DNA of 64,000 bases, taken from positions 62,001 to 126,000 of the forward strand of contig NZ_VCQV01000009.1 of the NCBI RefSeq assembly GCF_007845645.1, given 5' to 3'. The position numbers were made by a program, and so were the translations under genes. Shown here one piece after another: positions 8,874 through 16,298 of the stretch (position 1 is its first letter; every line of letters begins with the position of its first letter). The notes under the pieces are model-generated. The model searched no databases, was not told the DNA's origin, and saw only the letters and a list, made by a program, of their open reading frames with translations. Source of the DNA: Leekyejoonella antrihumi. Lineage in GTDB: Bacteria; Actinomycetota; Actinomycetes; Actinomycetales; Dermatophilaceae.

Positions 8874-9216
8874 GGGGATGTCCTCTCGTCGGATCCTCGG
8901 CACGACAGCACCCCGCATTCGCGAGGAGCACACAGTTGCCCGGTGATGTGGGTCACTTGCTTGTCGTGGATCCCCCGCGGCATGAGGGCGCGGGGGTGGT
9001 GAACTCGAGCTGACGTTCAGCGGCTCACCTGCACTCGAGCAGTCCTGGTTTATGCCCGAGCGCGACGGCGTTGTCATGGGTATAAGCGCAGCCCGAGACC
9101 CAAACGTTACGAGATTTCGCAGATTGTGACGTGTCTCACACGTAATGGGGGCTCACCTAGCCACATGCCACCCGCCGGACACCTCCGCCACAGGAGCACC
9201 GTCTCCGCCCGCGGAG
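8874..9216. other. 343-bp intergenic region: Rpf gene leader and 3' flank of the aldo/keto reductase
   Basis: This stretch carries no supported gene. Both neighbours are on the minus strand, so it holds the aldo/keto reductase 3' end and the promoter and long leader of the Rpf-like gene. The leader includes the GC hairpin at 8972-8996 and a GGTGA/TCACC pairing around 8999-9031. Rpf-gene leaders in actinobacteria often carry a c-di-AMP (ydaO-type) riboswitch, but no convincing match to its conserved core was found by eye. Confidence 0.4.
8972..8996. other. GC-rich hairpin in the Rpf gene leader
   Basis: Perfect 8-bp stem, CCCCCGCG at 8972-8979 and CGCGGGGG at 8989-8996, with a 9-nt loop. On the minus strand it lies about 100 nt upstream of the TTG start of the Rpf-like gene, in its untranslated leader. 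It might be part of a structured leader or an attenuator. The sequence alone does not decide. Confidence 0.45.
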
Positions 9217-10053
9217 CTACATCTCCTCGTGCACATCCGGGTCGCCTCCGAAGAGCCGTCCGTCTGCGCGGCCCAGCCCGGTGATGGCTGCTACCTCGTC
9301 GGAGGTGAGCTCGAAGCCGAAGACATCCAGGTTTTGACGCTGCCGCTCCGGGGTAGCCGACTTGGGGATCGGCAGGGAGCCGATCTGGACGTGCCAGCGC
9401 AGGATCACCTGGGCGGGGGACACCCCGTGCCGCCGCGCCGCTGTGGCCACCGGTGGCTCGTCGAACGGCGCCTGCCGCTTGCCCAGCGGGCTCCACGCCT
9501 GCGTCTGCACTCCCCGCGACGCGTTGGCCTCGCGCATCTGCACCTGTGGAAAATAGGGGTGCAGCTCGATCTGGTTGATCGTCGGCATCACCCCGCTCTC
9601 GTCCGCGACCCGGTCGAGGTGCTCCACGGTGAAGTTGCACACTCCGATGGTGCGAACCAACCCCTGCGCCTGCAGGTCCACGAGGGCGTTCCAGGCCTGC
9701 GCATACTTGTCCTGGCTCGGGTTGGGCCAGTGGATCAGATGCAGATCCAGATACTCCAGGCCCAGCCGTTCCAGCGACTCATGCGTCGAGCGGATCGCGT
9801 CGTCGTAGGCGTGATCGCGGCCGGGGATCTTGCTGGCCACCTGGATCTCGTGGCGCGGTATGCCGGATCGCCGGATGGCCTCGCCGACTTCCTCCTCGTT
9901 CTCGTAGTTCACCGCAGTGTCGAGCAGTCGGTAGCCGTTCTCAATGGCTGCGGTGATCGCCTCCACTCCGTCCGCACCCCTGAGCGGGTAGGTGCCGAAT
10001 CCGACAGCAGGCAGGGTCGACCTGTCGCTGAGGGTCAGTGTTGTAGCTGCCAT
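9217..10053 (-). CDS. Aldo/keto reductase
   Basis: A 278-aa NADPH-dependent oxidoreductase with the (beta/alpha)8 AKR fold, which reduces aldehydes and ketones. Motifs seen in order: GFGTYPLRG near residue 18; RLLDTAVNYENEEEVG with the catalytic Asp and Tyr near 42-48; VASKIPGRDH with the catalytic Lys near 73; LDLHLIHWPNP with the His near 108; and the cofactor stretch PIPKSATPERQRQN near 232. The length is normal. It resembles 2,5-diketo-D-gluconate reductase-like AKR5 members, but the substrate is not predictable. It is divergent from the VOC gene at 10146. Confidence 0.92.
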   Translation of the reverse strand: MAATTLTLSDRSTLPAVGFGTYPLRGADGVEAITAAIENGYRLLDTAVNYENEEEVGEAIRRSGIPRHEIQVASKIPGRDHAYDDAIRSTHESLERLGLEYLDLHLIHWPNPSQDKYAQAWNALVDLQAQGLVRTIGVCNFTVEHLDRVADESGVMPTINQIELHPYFPQVQMREANASRGVQTQAWSPLGKRQAPFDEPPVATAARRHGVSPAQVILRWHVQIGSLPIPKSATPERQRQNLDVFGFELTSDEVAAITGLGRADGRLFGGDPDVHEEM

Positions 10054-10145
10054 GTTTCCAACTTAGAAGATCGAGCGCGCTCGTCGGCGTGTCCGTGCTG
10101 CCGAACTTCCCTCGCCGACGCATGGGCGTTGCTAGCGTCGTGATC

Positions 10146-10532
10146 ATGATCACTTCAGTGCACACGCTGGTCTACTCCGAAGACCCGGAAGCGACCCGCG
10201 CGTTCCTACGAGACGTCGTCGGCTGGAACTACACGAGGGATGAGAAGTCGGCGCCCGACTGGCTGATCTTCAAGAGCGGAGCATCCGAGGTCGGGGTGCA
10301 TCCGAGGATGGGTGGGGAAGGGGCCGCCCGCTGGGAGCAGCCCGTGCACCACGAGTTGTCGCTGATGTGTGATGACATCGAGGTGACTGTCGCTGAGCTG
10401 CGCGACAGGGGAGCGGAGTTCAGCGGTGAGATCACGGACATGGGATTTGGTCGAGGCCTGTCGATGCGGCTACCGGGCGCCGGCACGATCCTGGTCTACC
10501 AACCACAGCATGCGGTGGCCTACAACCTGTGA
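10146..10532 (+). CDS. VOC family (glyoxalase/bleomycin resistance-like) protein
   Basis: A 128-aa single-domain vicinal oxygen chelate protein. The beta-alpha-beta-beta-beta repeats are visible as TLVYSEDPEATRAFLRDVVGW, then HHELSLMCDDIEVTVAELRDRGAEF and the terminal GRGLSMRLPGAGTILVYQP. Members bind a metal and act as lyases, dioxygenases or antibiotic-binding proteins. The ATG at 10146 is chosen; an in-frame GTG lies six bases earlier. It stands alone, divergent from the aldo/keto reductase, and nothing around it suggests a pathway. Confidence 0.82.
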   Translation: MITSVHTLVYSEDPEATRAFLRDVVGWNYTRDEKSAPDWLIFKSGASEVGVHPRMGGEGAARWEQPVHHELSLMCDDIEVTVAELRDRGAEFSGEITDMGFGRGLSMRLPGAGTILVYQPQHAVAYNL

Positions 10533-10632
10533 GCCACGCAGTCTCCTTTGTCGAACTGCATCTGTCAGGCGAACTTGCGCAGAAGAGACTCACACATGGC
10601 GAAGGCGGCAGCCGGATTGGGGTGGGTGCGCC

Positions 10633-10950
10633 TCAGCCCGCGGCAACCCGTTGGAGCTCTTGGCGCAGGTCCGACAGTGTCGGGACACCTCGCAGTCCGT
10701 CTGGGGTGGAGTACAACCGGCAGGCCAGCGCGACGACGGCGTCGGGCTGCGCGAACGGGTCGGAGCCGTTGAGCAGGATCGTCGGGGAGCCCACAAAGCC
10801 GCGCTGCCGGGCCTGGTCAGGGGTGGCGATGACCGTGCGGGTGACGGTGGCCAGCACGCGGGCGTCTGCCACAGCGGTCGTGATCAGTGCAGCAGCATCA
10901 GTCTCATTCGGGCAGTCCGGCACGACCAGCAGCTCGATCTCTATGGTCAC
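10633..10950 (-). CDS. Thioredoxin-fold-like small protein
   Basis: A 105-aa protein resembling thioredoxin-like proteins found near mercury and redox genes. It opens with a beta strand IEIELLVVPDCPNE, where PDCP replaces a CxxC active site, followed by an amphipathic helix and GFVGSPTILLNGSDPF, with the cis-Pro-like SPT. Only one active-site Cys is present, so a disulfide reductase role is doubtful. The GTG start at 10950 overlaps the TGA of the upstream gene as GTGA, so the two are translationally coupled. Confidence 0.65.
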   Translation of the reverse strand: MTIEIELLVVPDCPNETDAAALITTAVADARVLATVTRTVIATPDQARQRGFVGSPTILLNGSDPFAQPDAVVALACRLYSTPDGLRGVPTLSDLRQELQRVAAG

Positions 10951-11261
10951 GGGAGGTACCTGCCGAGCCACCGGAGCTTGCCGCCGATGAACCGGTTCTG
11001 ATGCCAGCCCCGACGCACCACGCCGGCGCGGAGACTACGAAACCGACTTCGGGCCAGAACCGCCGGGCCTCGCTTCCCGCCGTCCTCGATCTCCCACGCC
11101 TGCTTGTGCACGAAGTGCGCGCAGCGCAGGCACAGGTGCACCTCCGGGTGGTTGCCGAGGTGGACCATTCGGTCGGGGGCATCGACGGTGCCACAGCACC
11201 AGCACTGGATACGCCCGTCACCGGGCGGATCGATGAGGTCGACAACGGGCTCAGTGCTCAT
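10947..11261 (-). CDS. Small zinc-finger-like hypothetical protein
   Basis: A 104-aa protein that I cannot assign to a named family. It has two cysteine pairs, CWCC near residue 20 (QCWCCGTVDAPD) and CLRCAHFVH near 44, plus nearby His residues (HLGNHPEVHLC), which suggests a structural zinc site in the first half. The second half is strongly basic and Arg/Trp-rich, ending in a hydrophobic GRYLP tail. It is coupled through a GTGA overlap to the thioredoxin-like gene downstream. A nucleic-acid-binding or redox-linked role is possible but not supported directly. Confidence 0.6.
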   Translation of the reverse strand: MSTEPVVDLIDPPGDGRIQCWCCGTVDAPDRMVHLGNHPEVHLCLRCAHFVHKQAWEIEDGGKRGPAVLARSRFRSLRAGVVRRGWHQNRFIGGKLRWLGRYLP

Positions 11262-11345
11262 GCTTTCCAGTGTGCGCGGTCTCCCGAACTCTGAGAAGGC
11301 CGGGCGCGAAACCGTCGTCAGGTTTCGGTAGCGGCCGGCGGCCGT

Positions 11346-12221
11346 TTACCGGACCGCGGGTGTGACGGACACTAGGGCGCAGGACCAACGTCCTTCGAGA
11401 TGCACCCAGTAGCAACCCGATCGGGTGTGATGGTGGCCCATCGACTCCGGGTCTCTGGCGCCATGGGGCGAAGCCTGCGTCCGACCGGTTGGTGCGACCA
11501 TGTGCTCGGCGGCGAGGAAGGCTCGGCGCAGTTCTTCGGGCAGTGCCTCGTACGGCGAGGTCTGCGAGCGGTGCAGGGCGATCGCCTGCGCCCGTCGCTC
11601 GTAGTGCGAGCTCGTGTCGATGCGCATCGTGATGGTCTCGTCCGGGGTGCCCAGCTCTCCGAGCGCGAGATAGGGGGAGTGCGGGTCGCGACCGGCGAGC
11701 AGCTGAGCCCACTCGCGCATCAGGCGGCGGGGCAGGCAGTGCAGCCACGTGGGTATGCCGAGGTCCTGGCCCACCCGCTCTGCGGCATCGCGCACGCGCA
11801 GGTGATCGCGGTGACCGTCACGGCCGTCGAGCGTCACGAGCGCGTCGGGCCGGAAGCCGAGCACGACCTGGGACAGTCTGCGCACCAGCTCGCGAAGGGG
11901 CACACCGGTGACCGAGTCGGACGGGGCAGCGCCCGTCATACCCGAGTCGACCAGGTCGAGCAGGTGAATCTCGCTCACCCCGAGCAGGTCTGCAGCTTCA
12001 CGCAGTTCAGCCTCGCGTAGCGCGGCCAGGCCTCCGGGCGGGACTGTGACGCCCTCGCGCACCTCTCCGGCCTCGCCCCGACTTGCGCAGCACACGGCGG
12101 TGGTGACGCCAGCTGCCGCGAGGTGGAGCAGGAGCGAGCCGGTGCCGAATGTCTCGTCGTCGGGGTGCGCCACGACGACGAGCACTCGAGCCGAACGATC
12201 TTGGGGCAAGGTATCGATCAT
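11346..12221 (-). CDS. PIG-L family deacetylase
   Basis: A 291-aa LmbE/PIG-L-type zinc hydrolase, a family that removes N-acetyl groups from sugar or pseudo-sugar substrates (for example MshB and Mca in mycothiol metabolism). The metal site AHPDDETFG is at about residue 20, and the second motif GRDGHRDHLRV carries the third metal-ligand His. The C-terminal ~60 residues after AAEHMV are His/Arg-rich and family-atypical. ATG 12221 is chosen because it places AHPDDE at the usual distance. It is divergent from the PadR regulator across a 70-bp region holding a palindromic operator, so it is a likely target. Confidence 0.85.
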   Translation of the reverse strand: MIDTLPQDRSARVLVVVAHPDDETFGTGSLLLHLAAAGVTTAVCCASRGEAGEVREGVTVPPGGLAALREAELREAADLLGVSEIHLLDLVDSGMTGAAPSDSVTGVPLRELVRRLSQVVLGFRPDALVTLDGRDGHRDHLRVRDAAERVGQDLGIPTWLHCLPRRLMREWAQLLAGRDPHSPYLALGELGTPDETITMRIDTSSHYERRAQAIALHRSQTSPYEALPEELRRAFLAAEHMVAPTGRTQASPHGARDPESMGHHHTRSGCYWVHLEGRWSCALVSVTPAVR

Positions 12222-12250
12222 GACTGCATCCCTCGTGCTGCCGCAGGGCC

Positions 12251-12273
12251 ATATACTGCATGTTGCAGTATAT
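12251..12273. promoter_or_regulatory. Probable PadR operator (palindrome)
   Basis: Perfect 10-bp inverted repeat ATATACTGCA - TGT - TGCAGTATAT between the divergent PIG-L gene (start 12221) and the PadR gene (start 12292). Its position 18 bp before the PadR start suggests autoregulation, and it could block both promoters. PadR dimers typically bind AT-rich palindromes of this size. Confidence 0.75.
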
Positions 12274-12291
12274 GAGGAAAGGATACTGACC

Positions 12292-12909
12292 GTGCCACAA
12301 ACTCGCAACGCCTACCCGTTGCTGGGATTGCTCAACCTGCGCAGCTGGTCGACCTATGAGCTGGCACAGCAGGTGCAGCGCAGCCTGCACTGGTTCTGGC
12401 CGACCGCCGAGCGACGCCTCTACGACGAACCCAAGCTGCTGGTCGAACTCGGGCTCGCGGAGGCAACCGAGGAGTTCACCGGCAGACGGGCGCGACGGGA
12501 GTACCGCATCACCCGCGCCGGCCGGCGCGCGCTTCGGCTGTGGATCAATGAGCCGTCGGCACCACGCACCTGCGAGTTCGAGGCACTGGCAAAGGTTTTC
12601 TTCGCAGACGCCGGAAGCATCCACCAACTGGAGAGCGTCATCGACGGAATCGCTGCCGAGTCGATCGACCGAATCAAGCAACTGGGGGAGATGCTCGAAG
12701 CGGAGGCCCCGTTCCCCAAACGCGCGCATGTGTCCGTCCTCGCCATGCAGCTCCAGCTCGAGCAGGAGGAGGGCGTGCTGCACTGGAGCCAGTGGGCCCG
12801 CACGCAGATCAAGCAGTGGCGCTCGACAAAAGACCCGGGTGACTGGCCGACGGAGGCCCTGCGCGCCGAGCTCGCCGCCCGGGCGCACCCTCGCGCGCCA
12901 GGGGAGTAG
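12292..12909 (+). CDS. PadR family transcriptional regulator
   Basis: A 205-aa regulator. The N-terminal winged helix (residues ~6-85) shows the PadR pattern: YPLLGLLNLRSWSTYELAQQV, then RRLYDEPKLLVELGLAE and the wing YRITRAGRRAL. The long C-terminal helical part (~residues 95-190) is the dimerisation domain seen in Vir-like PadR members. The GTG start at 12292 follows the AGGAAAGGA ribosome site. The palindrome at 12251-12273 lies immediately upstream and probably binds this protein. The inducer is unknown. The divergent PIG-L deacetylase is the likely co-regulated gene. Confidence 0.88.
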   Translation: MPQTRNAYPLLGLLNLRSWSTYELAQQVQRSLHWFWPTAERRLYDEPKLLVELGLAEATEEFTGRRARREYRITRAGRRALRLWINEPSAPRTCEFEALAKVFFADAGSIHQLESVIDGIAAESIDRIKQLGEMLEAEAPFPKRAHVSVLAMQLQLEQEEGVLHWSQWARTQIKQWRSTKDPGDWPTEALRAELAARAHPRAPGE

Positions 12910-12936
12910 GGGACTGACCCTCGCCCACTGCGACGG

Positions 12937-13425
12937 TCAGCGAGCTGCAACCCGAATGATGTGATCACCGCTGGACCTGCCGCCATCCGAGGTGACAGTG
13001 GTCGTGAGGTCATAGAAGCCACTGGTTGCCGTCGACGGAATGGTGACCGTCGAGACCGGACCAGCACCGGCAGTGTCCGACGTGTGGATCGGCGTCGCCG
13101 CCGCCCGACCGCCGGGCGCGCCGCCGTTGGCCGCCTTCAATGCGGCGACATCCCGGTAGCCGACCGACAACGAGACGCCCAGTACGACCGACGCAGGCGA
13201 GTGGCCCGCACTTACGGGGTAGGACGTACGAATCCAGTGCATCTTGAACGTCTCACCCGGATGCCGCACGGCCGAGATGTCTGCTGCCGTGCAACAGCTG
13301 AACTGAACAGACTCGCCCGAGGATGCCCCGGCCGGCGTTGCATCATTCCCCGCCGAACAGCCAGCCGTGACGGCGGCCAAGACGGTCGTCGCGGCCACGA
13401 ACGCAAACCCCCGGTGAGACATCAT
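12937..13425 (-). CDS. Putative lipoprotein of unknown function
   Basis: A 162-aa predicted lipoprotein. After a short start (MMSHRGFAF) a hydrophobic stretch ends in the lipobox VTAGC, putting the lipidated Cys near residue 23. A Ser/Ala-rich spacer follows. The mature part has FSCCTAADISAV and ends in two beta-rich stretches (PVSTVTIPSTATSGFYDLTTTV), which suggests a small beta-sandwich. No family is recognised. It is convergent with the PadR gene and precedes the decayed accessory region. Confidence 0.65.
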   Translation of the reverse strand: MMSHRGFAFVAATTVLAAVTAGCSAGNDATPAGASSGESVQFSCCTAADISAVRHPGETFKMHWIRTSYPVSAGHSPASVVLGVSLSVGYRDVAALKAANGGAPGGRAAATPIHTSDTAGAGPVSTVTIPSTATSGFYDLTTTVTSDGGRSSGDHIIRVAAR

Positions 13426-13681
13426 CGAACCCCTCCGTCGACCAACCGTCAGCTGTGCTCAGCCTAGACGGGCTCATCAGATTTTGAGGGTGTAACGCTG
13501 TTCGGCGCGTCGAGCCGGACCGCTGGTGCCGTCGATGCGGGCGCGACGGTGTGCCGCGCGCAGGCGAAGCTGTCCCGCGGCGGCCGGCGGTGGGCGCCGG
13601 AAGCGATCGTGTCAGCACGGATCGCCATCTACCTGCCGGCCGGGCTGCGCGAAATCCAGCTCTTCCGAAACCCGTACAGAC

Positions 13682-13696
13682 GCAACTAATGGTTGC
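13682..13696. promoter_or_regulatory. Operator-like palindrome, copy 1
   Basis: GCAAC-taatg-GTTGC, a perfect 5-bp-arm palindrome followed by ACATG. A closely similar site lies 46 bp downstream. Such GCAAC/GTTGC palindromes often precede ArsR-AHSA1 gene pairs, and an AHSA1-like remnant follows here. The assignment is inferred. Confidence 0.45.
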
Positions 13697-13727
13697 ACAT
13701 GAAGAAGTCTTTCCCACAGCCTGGAAC

Positions 13728-13742
13728 GCAACCAATCCTTGC
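13728..13742. promoter_or_regulatory. Operator-like palindrome, copy 2
   Basis: GCAAC-caatc-CTTGC, a one-mismatch version of the palindrome at 13682-13696, with the flanks (AC before, ACA after) also conserved. The centres are 46 bp apart. Together they look like a tandem operator left in front of a decayed gene. Confidence 0.4.
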
Positions 13743-13759
13743 ACACGGATGAGATGTAA

Positions 13760-13867
13760 ACCGGAACCACCGAACGCGAGACTTACATCGAAGCAGCACC
13801 TGAGATCCTCTTCGAGGTAGTCAACAGCCCCGGCCAGGTCACGAAGTTGTGGCCGGATGAAGCCCAG
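13760..13867 (+). pseudogene. Remnant of an AHSA1/SRPBCC domain gene
   Basis: One frame reads TERETYIEAAPEILFEVVNS followed by PGQVTKLWPDEAQ, the opening strand and helix of activator-of-Hsp90-ATPase-like SRPBCC proteins (compare the usual APE.VFEVVS.PEH...WWPDEA). An ATG directly upstream is followed at once by a stop, and after the match the frame turns into unrelated Arg/Pro-rich sequence. It is therefore a 5' fragment of a lost gene, preceded by the two operator-like palindromes. Confidence 0.55.
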
Positions 13868-13980
13868 GTAAGGACCGCATCGCGGCCGCCGCCGAACTGC
13901 GCGACGAGTTCACCGCCATCCGTGCAACTGCGGCACACAGGGTGCGACCTACGTGATGAGGCTGGAGTCGCGGGAGCGAA

Positions 13981-14368
13981 TGGCAGCTCGGCCGCCCGGC
14001 GATCAAGGCGTTCAACAACATCTTCGCCAAGAGCCTTCTTGAGAACGGCGTGCCGGCGGGGACGACCCGGGTGAATTGCTCTCCCGGTCGCACGCGATCC
14101 GCTGGACGTCAGAACGGCGATCCTTCGCCTCGTTGACCATCTCGGTTTCGACCCTGTCGACAGTGGCGGACCAGGCGAATCGTGGCGACAACAGCCAGGA
14201 ACGCCTGCTTACTGCCAAGATCTTTGCGTTGATTCTCTCCGGCTCGCTCTCACCGAGGCCGATCACAGTCGGATCGCCGAATTTCGCGTCGAAGAGGAGG
14301 CTCGCACCGAGCGGTCCGTCGCAGCCCAGAACCGGGGGATCGAGTCGATCATCCATCTGGTGCGATAG
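13981..14368 (+). pseudogene. Remnant of an NADPH-dependent F420 reductase-like gene
   Basis: Frame 1 from 13981 reads WQLGRPAIKAFNNIFAKSLL and continues ENGVPAGT. The family continuation then appears in frame 2 from 14075 (IALPVARDPLDVRTAILRL, LVDHLGFDPVDSGGPGESWR, QQPGTPAYCQDL) up to the TAG at 14366-14368. This is the C-terminal half of an F420-dependent NADP oxidoreductase-like protein. The N-terminal Rossmann GxGxxG part is missing and one inserted base breaks the frame, so it is a pseudogene. It abuts the 3' end of the recombinase trio, which may mark an insertion boundary. Confidence 0.65.
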
Positions 14369-14467
14369 TGATTGGCTTACTACCGGCACCGCTGCGTATC
14401 AGTGATGGTCGTATCTGGTTGAAATCACGAGGTTCTGCGACGTAGCTGGGCTTCGGTGTAGGGGGTG

Positions 14468-15976
14468 TCAGTGTGGAATCTTGGCGCTGATGTACCGGCT
14501 CCAGGGTGCGGCCTCGGCGTCTGCGTGTCTCTGTGCCGCCTGGTGGGTGTAGCCGAGCGCGTCAGCAACCACGGGTGGCGGCACCTCGACGACCAGATCG
14601 GTCAGGGCCCGGTTTCGAGCGCCACGCAGGTTGATGCCGAGATCACGGAGTCTGCTCATGATGCTTGCTGGATGCAGGTGAGTTCCCGCACGGCGGCCTG
14701 GAAACAGCCACGGGCTCGTCGTGGTGGTGGTTCGCAGATTCGATCGGTGGGCGAGGTGCTGACGTAGGAGCCCGTCGAAGGGTTCCAGCACGGGCACGGG
14801 ATGCTGACCGAGAAGGATGGTCATGTGTGCCTCGTCGGCTTCGATGGTTGAAGTGGGCAGCGCGGCGATCTTGACCAGTGGCTGGGCGTAGAGCAGCAGC
14901 AGCGCGCCGGCGACCCGGTAGGAGAGCATTTCACGGTCGTCGGCAAGAAGCTCCCGCAGCCAGGCGAGGCGTTGCTCCTGAGTCAGGCACGGGCTGTGCC
15001 GGGTGGGCCTGGCGTGGATCTCCAGTGTCGTGTTGATACGGGTCTTGTGGGCGAACACGATGAATGCTCGAATCAGCCACCGTGTCGTGGGGCCGCCGGC
15101 GAGCCAGGCGGTCAGGTCCTGCTGGGTGCAGGTCCCAGCGGTGCGTCCGTGCACCTCCTTCAACCAGGTGAGGAAGTCGATGGCTTGGGTGATCTCTTGC
15201 TTGGCATTATGGACAGGCCCACGCAGTGTGGAGGCAGAGGCGTCCATTCGTCGAATGTTGCGTAGGTGATGCCAGGTAGCGAATTTCGTTATTGGGCGCT
15301 TGATTTCGTCCGAGAGTCCGGACGTCTTGGTGGTGATCCATTGTTCGAAGTGGGCGAGGTAGGGGTCCCGGGTCGGTAGGAGGCCGGTCTGGACGAGGAT
15401 GGCTCGCAGGTGGTCGACCTCCCGGCCACCGTCGTATGCGTCCAACCCGGCGTGAGTGATCGGGGTGGCACCGGTGGCCAGGGACGAGAGCAGGCGTTGG
15501 ACCTTGGGGGAGCGCTTCCAGGTCAGGATGCTCTCCGGGCGCTGTGCGGAGCACAGTGCATCGATCAGGATCTTCATTGGTACGGGGTCGATGGTGTGAT
15601 CGCTCAGCAGGAGGGAGACCAGATCGTCGCGTAGGCAGCAGCGGGCACAGGTGCCTTGTCGGTAGAACGCCCCTTCGTGATGGCACCTGGGGCAGTGGAA
15701 GTTGGTCGGGATGCCGGCGCAGTCCCCGCAGGTCGGGCCGTCGGGGAAGTCGGGCAGCCCTGGTAATAGGCGGTCTTGACCGCAGCCGGGGCAGATCCCG
15801 TAGGTATGGGTGGCGAGGGTGTAGCACGGCCCGCAGATGCGCCCTTCGGGCCACGTCGTCCGCGCCCGAGGGGTTCCATGCCCACAGCGGGAGCAGGTAA
15901 TCGAGCCGTCGGCCCGAGGGCGACCACGAACCGTGTTGTGAGTGGTCAGCCCATCGGGACGCTCACCGGGCATCAT
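14468..15976 (-). CDS. Zinc-ribbon protein with degenerate tyrosine-recombinase-like domain
   Basis: A 502-aa protein, third in the trio. Residues 28-113 hold six CxxC pairs (C28/31, C48/51, C62/65, C83/86, C95/98, C110/113), enough for three zinc ribbons. From about residue 200 a helical core-binding-like part is followed by a recombinase-like C-terminus. Aligned by eye, the catalytic positions differ: YAQPLVKIAAL stands where the Arg motif belongs, the HxxR box reads RGAR, GH reads GY, and the Tyr position is His (QRHAD). It is therefore probably inactive as a recombinase and may bind DNA or direct its partner. ATG 15976 or 15973 overlaps the XRE gene end by 14 or 11 bp. Confidence 0.75.
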   Translation of the reverse strand: MMPGERPDGLTTHNTVRGRPRADGSITCSRCGHGTPRARTTWPEGRICGPCYTLATHTYGICPGCGQDRLLPGLPDFPDGPTCGDCAGIPTNFHCPRCHHEGAFYRQGTCARCCLRDDLVSLLLSDHTIDPVPMKILIDALCSAQRPESILTWKRSPKVQRLLSSLATGATPITHAGLDAYDGGREVDHLRAILVQTGLLPTRDPYLAHFEQWITTKTSGLSDEIKRPITKFATWHHLRNIRRMDASASTLRGPVHNAKQEITQAIDFLTWLKEVHGRTAGTCTQQDLTAWLAGGPTTRWLIRAFIVFAHKTRINTTLEIHARPTRHSPCLTQEQRLAWLRELLADDREMLSYRVAGALLLLYAQPLVKIAALPTSTIEADEAHMTILLGQHPVPVLEPFDGLLRQHLAHRSNLRTTTTTSPWLFPGRRAGTHLHPASIMSRLRDLGINLRGARNRALTDLVVEVPPPVVADALGYTHQAAQRHADAEAAPWSRYISAKIPH

Positions 15977-16298
15977 CGGTGACGCGGGCGCGACGGGGTC
16001 GGGCTGCCTTGTCCAGGCCGATCACGTTATTCGGCTCCGTCCCCGTCCTGCGGGCCCGGACGTCAGCCGCGGTGACGGTGATCAGGTCGTGGGGTCCGCA
16101 GTCGAAGATGTCACAGATCGCCGCGATGACCTTCAGGTTGACTCGCTCGGGCTGCTGGTTGACCAGGCGGTATACCTGCGGCCGGGACAAGGTGATCCCG
16201 CGCTCGGCCAGCAAGGGGATCAGCTCGGTGGTGTTGTGCAGTCCGCGGGCGGCCATCAGCTCCGCAAGCCTCCATGTGTAGTCCACTTCACGTCTCAT
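15963..16298 (-). CDS. XRE (Cro/C1)-type regulator
   Basis: A 111-aa protein, middle gene of the trio. A helix-turn-helix covers about residues 8-70: ELIPLLAERGITLSRPQVYR as the recognition unit, then LKVIAAICDIFDCGPHDLI, the usual last helix of Cro/C1-type domains. The C-terminus is short, basic and Arg-rich. The ATG at 16298 overlaps the TGA of the integrase gene by one base (TGATG), so translation is coupled. It probably controls the trio through the GATGAA/TTCATC palindromes upstream of the integrase. Confidence 0.85.
   Translation of the reverse strand: MRREVDYTWRLAELMAARGLHNTTELIPLLAERGITLSRPQVYRLVNQQPERVNLKVIAAICDIFDCGPHDLITVTAADVRARRTGTEPNNVIGLDKAARPRRARVTDDAR

Noticed and set aside
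13621-13690. Short frame ending in LREIQLFRNPYRRN before the palindromes
   Set aside because: It has a stop soon after and no family match; too little to call a gene fragment.
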